NCBI GenBank assembly: GCA_951802425.1 | Contig: OX637795.1 | Coordinates: forward strand, 3,142,501 to 3,206,500 | DNA from: Clavaria fumosa | Taxonomy: Eukaryota > Basidiomycota > Agaricomycetes > Agaricales > Clavariaceae | Direction: 5' to 3' | DNA: 64,000 nucleotides | In this document: one piece after another, positions 10,574-21,376 of the stretch | Position numbering within the stretch: the first letter of the stretch is position 1 | Layout: every line of letters begins with the position of its first letter | Made by a program: the position numbers and the translations under genes | The notes under the pieces: model-generated | The model's input: the letters and a program-made list of their open reading frames with translations, nothing else | The model's database searches: none | Told to the model about the DNA's origin: nothing

Positions 10574-12137
10574 CTAGGCCTTTTGGATAGGGGGTGGGTG
10601 TGCTGAAGGGGGTGTCTTGTCAGCCCAACCACAAGGACAGCTTGCCTGGTAACTGCCTGATTTGCTGTCCAGTAGCTTGAATGTGAGGGTCCGAATTGTG
10701 TAACACTTCGGGCACTGGAGGGCAACGGCATCATCAAATGGGCAGAGTTGGTGGTGGACCCATATGTATTCCAAGGCGAATCTGTGAGACAAAAGAAGGA
10801 TGGAGGTGTGGGCACCAAGACCCTCCTCCTCCTTGAGAAGATCTGGCAGAATTCGGAGGATTGAGAAACATTCAATGAAATTTTTGATGATAAGTTTTGT
10901 GAGGAATGGAATAGCTAGATGGGGAAAGAAATTGGCTTGGCCAAAGCCAATGACGTGATTGAAATATGCACTGGGCATCATCAGCATTGGAAGCAGGGGT
11001 GGGGCCAAGACATACCTTTGAGCAAAATCTGTTACTGCTTTGCACGATGCCGCGTTCTCCCAAACTCCGCCACAAACCTCAAGGACAAGAAGTGAATGTA
11101 CTTCCTGTGCAAACTGAAGGAGATCTTGCCCAAAAATTTGAGCCAGAAACTTTTGAAAAGGTAGACTACATCAGTAAGCGACCATTTGATGGTATGGATG
11201 AGCTTACACTTTCAACTTGGATTCCTGAGTTATTAGCACAATGGAGGTCACCATTCTTGGGATTGGCGTGGGTAAACAGGAATACGACGAGCCTCCAGAC
11301 TCCAAATCTGTTTGGAGCAATCAGCTGCATTCAATCGTAATAAAACGGACTCACTGTTGAAAGCTTTTGATGATATCCTTGAGAACTCTCTGATGCTTGG
11401 CCAATGATCTTGGATTCGCTACATCAATATCCAAGACTACCTCTTTGGTAAATAACATCCTTCTTTCAGATATGCTGGCGAACCAGCCAGCCAAGGTGTT
11501 GGCGATGGAAATGTATGGATCGCCTTGGGTTGGGATCGTGCACAGTCGAATGTTGACGATGGCCAACGAGTTTGTGTTTTGCTGTGCATAATTGCCCCTT
11601 AGTGTCGTGGGCTTGATATGCCCAATGACACTTTTGATGGGCTCGCCGTTGCGGTAGAGAGGCTGTAATTCAACATTCTGTGTCAATAAATTTGTGTTGA
11701 TAAAGATCAGTACTTACATAGAAGGGCTCAGCTCGATTCTCTGAGCCTAAATGACAGCCCATGCAAAAAAAATTGACGTCAGGCTCTTTGATGAGCTTGG
11801 AGCCTCCGGAAAGATCAAGGCATTTGCTGCACACGGCTTGCTCACAAAAATCGCAGTCCAAGAGATTTCCGCCATTGCTGCAGCTGCAGCACCACTGCAA
11901 AAGGTCAGTACTATATTAGATGGAGTTAAGTAGTCTGACTTCATCATTTGGGGCTCTGTCACCTGTCTGTGTCCCTTGATTAGCTCGATCAAATCGACAG
12001 AAGAGTCGAGGACTCACCCTAATTCCAATCGGTTGAGCAATAGGCTGCGCATTTTGTTTGATGGCAGATGGGTGAAGGGTCACTCTCACACATGGAGCAC
12101 CAGTTGACCTGGATGCCGATTGTTTTGTTCTTGGCAT
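10574..12137 (-). CDS. H3-tail-like / PHD finger protein, seven exons
   Basis: Exons (minus): 12137-12018, 11974-11963, 11894-11718, 11677-11355, 11307-11208, 11149-11016, 10970-10574. All introns are GT..AG, 40-68 bp, and the 1263-nt sum is in frame, giving 420 residues. Residues 2-15 (PRTKQSASRSTGAP) resemble the histone H3 tail, keeping R2-T3-K4-Q5, A7 and S10-T11-G12. A PHD-type cysteine finger follows at about residues 45-95 (W-C-C-x-C-S-N-G-G-N-L, then C-x2-C pairs). Further on are T-H-A-N-P-x-x-G-D-L-H, V-C-G-G and a C-terminal CPKC...CPCG zinc-like pair. The His and Cys motifs could belong to a caspase/CHAT-like fold, which is inference. Exon 2 (12 bp) might instead be intronic; both versions keep the frame. 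A nuclear, chromatin-reading role is inferred. Confidence 0.75.
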
Positions 12138-12429
12138 TGTGATGGTTCGAGGTCAAAGTGCTTAGCTGCTCAGCCACTCAGTGGTCACGTGACTTACACG
12201 TAGGAGCAGAATCTCGCCTTATAACAGGTATGAGAGTTCGACAAATTACAAGTAATTATTACAAGTCACATGAAAAAAGTATATGGTCAGGGCAGAAAGG
12301 ATACTCAATGTGGCCGGCATTGAATATCCCCGCTACCCCTCCCCTACTACAACATGAATAACTACTGCTACAGTGCACAAAAGACAAAAAAAGGACGACT
12401 TGTCAGCAGATGTTTGGTGTGAAGACCAG
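12138..12429. other. promoter-side intergenic region of the PHD gene and left flank of element A
   Basis: No ORF or repeat of note. The final 20 bases resemble the end of the 162-bp tandem unit found right of element A, so element A appears to have inserted within that repeat. Confidence 0.4.
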
Positions 12430-13335
12430 TGTAAGGATAATATGCGGTTTAAACATAGAAACATGACAGATACTGATCATCTGGATATTTCGGGATCCAA
12501 AGCAATTGCGTCCGATACAATCCGATAACAATCCGACACTGTCCGATAACGACCAATACTTATCCGACATCGGACTCTCCGGTCTCCGACTCCCCGTGAA
12601 GATCACAGCCCGCAGGTCACACATACCACCTACACCCCTCTATTTCATCACTCCAGCATGGTCAGCACTCGACATACTCACTATTCCATTCCCATTCCTC
12701 TATTTCATATACATGCTGTAAATTTCATATTGTGATCCCTTTCAACCATCCGATCATTGAAACATTTCAAACCCTTTGCAGTGCCTTGTCCATTGTTCCT
12801 AGTACCCCTTTGCTGTACCAGTCTCACTCTCCTTGATTTTATGAGCGGTCCGGATGTACACCGATCATCGGACACTTCATTCCTCCAAACTGCATAACTC
12901 TTTTATGATACATGACCTCTATATGACCTTGCACACGATACCGCATTACCTTCTGTAGCTTCCGGAAACTTCCGTAAAACTGGATTTGCTGTACTTACGA
13001 AAATGTACTTAAGTATGTACCAGGTTCTATGGTAATCCAGCTTTTTGAATGCCCACATTGTGCTGTGATTTTTAGCAAGCTCACCCTTCGTCGTACCTAT
13101 TGATCCGCTGGCCTTCATCGTCGCCGGCCCCTCGAACCTTCGATCCAAACATTGGACTCTATCGGATCCGATACCGGATACTCTGGACAACGTATATTTT
13201 CACTCTCTGAACCTTTTGCACTCAACCTCTACATCCTCCAAGGTTTTGTCTAGTGTACCCGTTGTGTAATAAGACCCCCTGAAGAACCCGGCCACGAACA
13301 TCTATTTGCAGCCAACACCTGTACAGCCTACTACA
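12430..13335 (+). repeat. 5' LTR of element A
   Basis: 906 bp, TGTAAGG..CTACA. It contains a CCGA-motif cluster like that of B but thinned by CpG changes. A TGG-starting primer-site-like sequence begins at 13340. Confidence 0.92.
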
Positions 13336-13339
13336 ATTT

Positions 13340-13358
13340 TGGAGCCCACCACGAGGGG
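13340..13358 (+). other. tRNA-type primer binding site of element A
   Basis: TGGAGCCCACCACGAGGGG begins four bases after the LTR. The leading TGG fits pairing to a tRNA CCA end. Element B has the same sequence with one CpG difference, starting at 20992. I cannot name the tRNA. Confidence 0.55.
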
Positions 13359-13385
13359 GTCGTAACAACGTCTTCACTACAGCCT

Positions 13386-15722
13386 TTGAGGATTCCCAGA
13401 GGCTCCTCCGCTTTCCAGCCTCAACACTCCGAACGCCTAAGAACTCGATACCCCAATCCGATTACACAACCACCACATTCCGGACCTCCTGGAGAAGTAA
13501 TTGAAACTTCCCACTTTCTTCCATCGGACATTCCCAGTATTTCATCCATTGTTTACTCCCACACAAGCTTCGCCACCCCGGTTACCTCATTACCACAGAT
13601 CTTCGAAGAACCACACTCACCGCTCACACCACTACCCCTCGAACTGAACACCTTACAATTTCCAACTGACGAACCACAGAATCCTCTCGACGCCGTACAA
13701 GAACTTCCTCACGCAGCAATACCAATAGCCAACCAACCGAGATATCCGCTCCGTGGCGCTCACGGGGCCCCCGCCTTTGACAGAGTACCAACCCATCTCA
13801 ACCGGTATTTCGAGGACATCGACATCGTACTCACCGGCATTAATCCAGACATTCCGGAAGCCGATTTAATTCGGTACGCAAAGCACTACCTCGACACAGA
13901 CACATGTCTCCTCTGGGAGACCCTCACACCAGCCCCGGACCCGGTATGGACCTGGGAAACCTTCAAAGCGGCTGTCCGACGCCTTTATCCAGGCTCCGAT
14001 GGCGGTCGTTTGTTTTCTGTCGCCGATTTGGACCGTTTCATATCAGACTCGGCCCAAAAAGGGGTTTACACACGCGCAGAACACGGAGAATATTACCGGG
14101 ACTTTCTCCAGATCACTTCGCACTTGATCACCTCCCAACGTATGTCCACAAATGACAGAAACTGGCTTTACATCCTCGGATTTGGGGATCATACTAGGCG
14201 CCGGATCGAGAGCCGGCTCGCGATTATACTACCTAATGACCATCCGGAGGACCCATACCTGATGAATGAGGTTCACACCGCAGCCGAATTTCTACTCTCC
14301 TCAACATCCCCGCACTCTGTAACAACCGATCAATTCTCCGGACCCATCCGTTTCACATCCTCAGCCCCTGGGAGAGAAACGAAACCAGTGATCAAGAAGG
14401 AAGAATTTGATATGTCCGCAGCCTTGGCAACATTTGCCTCCACAATGGCTCGCCTCGAATCAATTTTATCAGCCCAGTCTCTCGAACAGGCAAAATGTTC
14501 TGCTCCTTGGACGACAAATTCCCCTGCAGGCCGGACGTGTAATTTCTGTTCGGAACCAGGTCATTTTGTTAGTGCCTGTCCGAAGGCCCTCGAATACATC
14601 AAGTCTGGTAAATGTATACAGAACACCGAAGGCAGGATTTGCCTTCCCTCCGGATGATACTTGCCCGGGACTATCATAGGAAATAACTTATCCGAGCGCT
14701 TTGACAAGTACTATGCTACTTACCAATCCCAGAACACGCAACCGGCGACTACTGCGGTATTTGAAGCACAGCCGACCGGATCATTCGTAAATCCCCTGGA
14801 TACGGAAGACGATTTGGAAGAAGAAGATGGCGAGAGGATCGCCCTGAAAAATATGGCTTGCACCTTTGCCAATGATGTGGCAAAGAAAATAGACAAGAGC
14901 AAAAGGAAAGCGCCCGCGCCCCGAAATAACGATCCACAGCCATCTAGGTTACCTCCTCTGCCCGCCGTTGTCATTACCTCGCCTCTGGTCACGCGCCCAT
15001 CGAAGCCGGAAAGAATCGAACGATCCGACGTCCAGTATCATTACCAAGCTCCGATAGAAAATCCGGTAACAGTTCAACAAGTTTTCGATCACGCACTCGA
15101 CATTCCGGTCCATGTGACGCCCCGTGAATTACTCGCCATTTCCGGAGACATCTGCAAAAAGATGAAGGATATGGTCACCGCCCACCGCATCCCGGTCACT
15201 GCTTCCGTCGTACAGGACACGCTTTACACGAACATTACGGCCCCGGATACCTCCAATCTCGTCGTCGCAGTCGATGCTGCTCCACTCCGCATCGTAGAGG
15301 GCATTCTAGACGGCCGGATCGCAGCGGAGTGTCTTCTTGACCAGGGTAGCTCTATTGTAGCAATGAGGCGAGATGTTTGGGAAAAGCTCGGCAATCTGTT
15401 GCACTCCGAACGAGTAATCCATATGGAATCATCCCATGGCACCATTGCTCCGATGCTCGGACTCATCAAAAATTTCCCTTTACAGATCGGTCTGTGCACG
15501 TTCCATGTTCAAATGCAAGTGGCAGACATGCTACCCTGCGAGGTTCTTGTTGGACGACCATTTTTTATGCTAACCGGCTCTCAGACAATTGACCATCCCC
15601 ACGGAGCCCAGGATCTCATTCTAAATGATCCGAACACAGGAGAACGAATCATTGTGCCAACAAAGGAGCGAATCCCGGTCCACAAAACATCGAATAACAA
15701 GAAACCGCATCCGGATTTTTGA
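13386..15722 (+). pseudogene. gag: Gag-protease frame of element A, one nonsense codon
   Basis: An open frame collinear with B's Gag-Pro. The zinc knuckle (CX2CX4HX4C) is near 14541 and the protease motif D-Q-G-S-S near 15340. TGA at 14655-14657 corresponds to CGA in B. The residue at B's start Met is Ile here (ATA), so even the start is lost unless initiation occurs upstream. Confidence 0.85.
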
Positions 15723-18700
15723 TGGCTGGAGCCTCGATTATCCGCAAATCTATGGACTCACCTCCGGTCGATGCGGACACGGAACCTATACCCAAATACG
15801 AGACTCCAGCCATCTTTTCCACTTCCGTTCAAAATTTCTCATCGTCTTCCCTTGTAAATTTAGCACCTCCCGATCCCATTCCCAGTATCAGTTTCTCGGA
15901 CATTTCTCTCGATTGCGTTGATTCCCCGGTTGCTATCGAATGTGAACCGACACATCCAAATATCGCATACCCTCTGTACAACAATACCTCCGAAATGAAT
16001 TTCCCATCTACGGACATCGTCATGCCAGTTTACCTTGGAAAGAAATACAAGAAAGTCGCAAACCGTGTCAACCCGATCAAAGCAACTCTACCCGAAGAAT
16101 TTCGGATTGTCCGACGACAACACCCCGATCCCCTCTCCGATATCCCCACTCTTCCGACACACCCCCCCGATTTCACCCCCGGTCTCCGATATACTCAAGA
16201 CCGGAAAGAAGCGCATAACGCAAATCCCACCAGATTTTTATGGCCAGAGGAAGAAAAACTCGTTCATTATCTTATTAAAGCCCAGGAAGATGCCTTTGCT
16301 TGGACGGAGACCGAAAAAGGACGATTCGACGCAAAATACTTCGATCCCATTATCATCCCGACAGTCGAACATGTCCCTTGGATCTTCAAAAATATACCGA
16401 TTCCTCCCGGCATCTATGACGAAGTCCTGAAGGTTATCCGAGACAAGATAGCGGCCGGAGTCTACGAAGAATCCAACTCCTCCTATCGGTCCCAGTGGTT
16501 TTGCGTGTTAAAGAAGGACGGAAAGTCTCTCCGACTTGTCCATAACCTCCAGCCATTAAACAAAGTCACCATCGGCGACTCTGTGGTTCCCCCGATAATG
16601 GAAGTTTTTGCGGAATCATTCGCTGGACGCGGATGCTACGGATCTCTTGATCTATTCGTCTCCTTGGATCAACAATCTCTTGACGAACAGAGTCGAGACC
16701 TTACCACATTCCAAACCCCTCTTGGAGCCAAACAGCTCACTTGCATCCCCATGGGATACACCAACGCGACACAGATTATGCATGGAGACGTCACGCATAT
16801 ACTACAAGACGAAATTCTGCACATAACCATCCCATTCGTAGACGATGTAGCAATTAAGGGCCCGGAAACCCGATATGAGCTTCTGGACGGCACATACGAG
16901 ACGATCCCGGAGAATCCGCAAATATGGCAGTTCGTTTGGGAGCATTTGAATAACGTCAACCGGGTGCTCCAACGAGTCAAAATAGTTGGAGGAACCTTTA
17001 ATGGCAAGAAAATGACAATTTGCACCCCCGAAACAATCGTTACTGGATACACATGCACATATGAAGGGCGAGTTCCGGACGCTTCCAATGTTCAGCGCAT
17101 TCGAGACTGGCCTCCGTGCGAAACACTTACAGATGTATGATCATTTTTAGGCATCTGCAGACTGCTCTGGATATTCATCAAAAACTACGCCATACTTGCC
17201 CGACCACTTGTCAGCCTAACTCGTAAGGACGTTCCATTCAGGTTCGAAGAAGAAGAGCAAAATTCAATGGACTGACTTAAACACGCAATAGTCAACTCAT
17301 CCGCCATTCGACCGATCGATTACCGCTCTGGATGGCCTGTAATTATGGCCATCGACTCGTCCAACATCGCTGTCGGCTTCGCGCTATTTCAAATCGGACA
17401 AGATGGAATCCGATACCCATCCAGATTCGGCTCGATTACCTGGAACGAACGCGAGGCCCGATACTCTCAAGCAAAAATCGAATTATACGGACTCTTCCAC
17501 GCACTTCGGTCATACCGGATTTACCTTATCGGCCTTCCGAAATTCACTGTTGAAATGGACGCGAAGTTCATTAAGGGTATGCTAAACAATCTGGATGTTC
17601 AACCAAACGCTGCCATGAATCGATGGATTGCCGGTATACTACTCTTCGATTTCGACCTTGTTCATATTCCCGCAGATAAACACACTGGAGCCGACGGACT
17701 ATCACGCCGACGTGCCGCAGATGGTGAAGAAGACACCGAGTCCGAAGATCACGAAGACTGGATCGATCGGAGCTACGTATTCGCCATGGAACACATGAAT
17801 CGAGCACCGGACGCTTCCTACCCATCCGAGACGCCACTCGCCGGCATCGCCCACTCTCGCTTCAAAGTTTACACAGGATCGATGCTACTCAATTCGACAG
17901 TACCATCCAATGATTCACCGGCTCCGAATGAATCCTCCACCATCCTTATACCATGACCCGATGCAGCAAAGAAAAGGGAAGAACAGATCCGCAAAATCGA
18001 ATCTTTCCTTCGAAACCTGATCCGTCCTTCTGGCATCAACGCAAACCAGTTCCGACGATTAGTCCGCTCCACATCCCAGTTCTTCATTCTAGATGACAAG
18101 CTATGGCGTCGCCGACCTAACGGATGCCACCAGGTAGTACCTCCGGACCACAAACGGCTCGCAATTATCACAGAGGCACACGATTCACTCAGCCACAAAG
18201 GCGTTTACATTATCCGGACACGTATTCTAAATCGGTTCTGGTGGCCGGTGTTGGATCAAGACGTAAAATGGTTTGTCCGAACTTGTCACCAATGCCAGAC
18301 TTGGCAAATCCAGAAGATTTTTATTCCACTGACGGTCGCCACACCGGCTGGTCTTTTCCGTCGAGTGCACATTGACACCATGTTCCTACCCAGAACTCGC
18401 GGTTTCCGACTTCTTGTCCACGCCCTATGTTCATTATCCGCATATCCAGAAGCAAGACCGCTACAAAACAAGACTGCCCGACTTCTCAGAACCTTCATAT
18501 TTGAAGACATACTGTGCTGATGGGGAGCAGTAGAAGAGATCATTACGGATAACGGCACCCCATTTATCAAGGCCCTCGACTTCCTCAAGACACGGTACAG
18601 AATCTGTCACATCCGTATCTCTGGATATAATTCCTGCGCTAACGGCGTCATCGAATGTGCCCACCGGTCAGTCCACGAGTCATTAATCAAAGCAGCAGAC

Positions 18701-19456
18701 AGAGATGAATCGAAATGGCCGGACATCTTACCCTCGGTCATTTGGGCAGAACGAACCACAATCCAACGATCCACCAGTCACTCTCCGTTTTACATCGCAC
18801 ACGGCGTCGAACCGCTTTTCCCTTTCGACATATCCGAAGCAACATATCTAATTCCGACCGCCGATGCCCCAATGACCACTCCGGAACTGATAGCCCTTCA
18901 TGCCCGCCAACTGCAAAAACGAGAAGAAGATCTTGCAACAATTGCCGATAAAGTGCTCGCTGCTCGCAAACAATCTGTCAAGCAGTTCATCGACGCACAC
19001 TGCAAGTCTATTATTGATTACGACTTCCAACCTGGATCGCTGGTATTGATCCGAAACTCGGCCGTAGAAATGGAATTAAACCGGTAGACAAAACCGCGAT
19101 TCTTCGGACCGATGATCGTTGTCCGCCAAACTCAATACGGCACATATATTCTCTCGGAACTCGACGGGGCCGTCTCCAAAATCCACTACGCAGCTTTCCG
19201 CATCATTCCCTACTATCCGTGGTCGCAAACATCGATTCCGGTCACTGCTATCACCGACCAAATGACAGAGATAAACGAGGACGTCCCTCACAATCAAACA
19301 CACGAGACGTCACATAACTCTATTGACACCGAAGATGAGGAAAGCCAGGTGGCCGATCTATCTGATGAATCCGACAATGAGGCCGCCGATACTGACGCTC
19401 CGGAAACTCATCCGCAACGCTCCGGAGCAACCTGGAACCTTCGGCCTCGCCATTAA
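15719..19456 (+). pseudogene. pol: Pol frame of element A, five nonsense codons
   Basis: RT (F-V-D-D-V near 16835), RNase H and integrase align with B without any frameshift over 3.7 kb. Stops lie at 17138-17140, 17273-17275, 17954-17956, 18518-18520 and 19085-19087. The first four are TGA where B has CGA. The last is TAG where B has AAA. At the gag-pol junction this copy has TGATG, so the gag stop overlaps a pol ATG. B lacks that ATG. Confidence 0.9.
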
Positions 19457-19511
19457 GCATTTTGTTTCCATCCAATCCTTCACTCCTCCATAATTTACAT
19501 TGATTTCAACG

Positions 19512-19539
<28 letters not shown>
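19512..19539 (+). repeat. 28-base A tract after pol of element A
   Basis: An uninterrupted run of A between the pol stop and the antisense gene, followed by GAAATTTCGGACAA, which B shares. B has 21 A at 27167-27187. Confidence 0.9.
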
Positions 19540-19545
<6 letters not shown>

Positions 19546-19685
19546 TTTCGGACAACTCCAAACTTTATATCTGACGTTCTTCACTTTATACCTCAGTCTC
19601 ACACTTCTCACCTATTTTTCCACTCAGTAACGAAACATAAAATTAAAACAAAAACAAAGAAAATTATTGTGTATTTAGCAGATGA

Positions 19686-20069
19686 CTAGCTGAGAAGGAG
19701 CATCCGGAGAAGCTCCGCCCCAGCCCTCACCTGATCCGCCCCCCTCTCCATCATCTGGAGCGCTCTCTCTAGCGCCTCCTTTCCGGACACCCCTGGCGCC
19801 GTCTCCCGCTCCTTTCCCTTCCGGCTAGGACCCGCCTCCGCCTTCCTCCTCTTCGCTGACAGCTCCTCCACCAGCTCCACGCTGTCATCCTCAATTTCAT
19901 CCTCCTCCTCCTCCTCCTCCGGCGTCGTCTCCTCGCGAACCGGTACCCGCGTTGCACCTCGCCTCGGCCTTTTGCTCGCGGTCGCTTCCACTGCCTTCGG
20001 ACCTACTCCGCTACGTTAGCCGATACAGATCCGGTACTCTCTTGACTTACCTCCGGCACCGGACACCGC
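19686..20069 (-). pseudogene. antisense cargo gene of element A, 3' part (exon 5 and part of exon 4)
   Basis: Minus strand. The last exon (about 20020 down to 19686) encodes an acidic, then Lys/Arg-rich C-terminus like that of the B gene, and ends early at a TAG. The upstream intron keeps GCTAACG as branch site and an AG acceptor. Element B is inserted in the adjoining 39-bp exon, whose other part lies at 29880-29903. Confidence 0.7.
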
Positions 20070-20987
20070 TGTAAGGACCATATGCGATCTAAACACGGAA
20101 ACATGACAGATACCGACTATCCGGATGTTTTGCGATCCAAAGAAATTACGTGCGATACGAACCGATAACGATCCGACACCGTCCGATAACGACCGATAGT
20201 ATCCGATACATGTCCGATGTCGGACACTTCGGTCTTCAATCCCCCGTGACGATCACAGCCCACCGCTCTCACACACCGCCCACGCCTCTCTATTTCACCT
20301 CTCCAGCACGGTCAGCGCTCGACATACACACTATTCCATTCCCATTCCTTTATTTCATATACCATGCTGTAAATTTCATATTATGATCCCTTTCAACCAT
20401 TCAATCGTTTAAACGTTTCAAACCCTTTGCAGTACCTTGTCCATTGTTCTTAGTACCCCTTTGCTGTACCAGCCCCACTTTCCTTCAGTTTATGAGCGGT
20501 CCGGACATTTGCTAGTTATCGGACATTTCATTCCTCCGAGCTACTCATTTCCCTTGTGATATAACTCCTTCATGTAACCCTTCACGCGACATGGCGCTGT
20601 TCCATGTGTTTTCCGGACATTTCCGTACATTCCAATTTGCTGTACTTACAGAACTGTACTTAAGTACACTCCGGACCTCTCTGAAAGACAGCTTTCTGAA
20701 CCCCTTCTCTCTGTTAGAAACCTCACCTAAGCTCACCCGTCGTCGCAACCTTCGATCCGCTGGCCTCCGTCGTTGCCGGCCCTTCGTCTTATCGCACCAT
20801 CCTTATCGGATTTTATCGGACACATAGCAGAATATCCCGGACACCGTATATTTCTATTTCTCACATATTTTGAATTCATACTCCACATCCTCAAGGGTGT
20901 TTGGTGAATCTCTAACGCCTTACAGGAACCCCTGAAGGACTTGACTGTAATCAAGCAGTTGCAGCAAGAACCGTAATACCCACTACA
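20070..20987 (+). repeat. 5' LTR of element B
   Basis: 918 bp, TGTAAGG..ACTACA. It carries the phased CCGA array at 20162-20217. Confidence 0.95.
20162..20217 (+). promoter_or_regulatory. helically phased CCGA array in the LTR
   Basis: CCGA(T/C) occurs at 20162, 20173, 20183, 20193, 20203 and 20214, spaced 10-11 bp, and TCGG follows at 20220. The same array is in the 3' LTR from 29054. One-turn spacing on one face of the helix suggests cooperative protein binding. CCG/CGG triplets are the half-sites of Zn2Cys6 proteins. Confidence 0.5.
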
Positions 20988-20991
20988 ATTC

Positions 20992-21010
20992 TGGAGCCCA
21001 CCGCGAGGGG
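20992..21010 (+). other. tRNA-type primer binding site of element B
   Basis: TGGAGCCCACCGCGAGGGG starts four bases after the LTR and is conserved in element A. tRNA identity not determined. Confidence 0.55.
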
Positions 21011-21376
21011 TTCAACAAGACGTCTTCACTACCACCCTCAAGGATTCCCAGAGGCTCATCCGCTCCTCAGCCTCGACGCTCCGAACGCCTGAGAAGTCGA
21101 AACCCGAATCCGATCACAGAACCACCGCCCTCCGAACCCCCCGGAGAAGTAATTGAAACTTCCCACCTTCTTCCATCGGACATTCCCAGTATCTCATCCA
21201 TTGTCTACTCCCACACGAGTTTCACCACTCCGGATCCCTCACTACCACAGACCTTCGAACAACCACACTCACCGCTTACACCACTTCCCCTTGAACCAGA
21301 CATCCTTCATTTCCCGCCCGAAACACCTCAGAATTCACCAGACGAAGTTCACTCACCGCCCCACGCACCAATACAA

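Noticed and set aside
20150..20827. Small open frames in the LTRs of element B
   Set aside because: They occur identically in both LTRs, lack motifs, and lie in promoter sequence.
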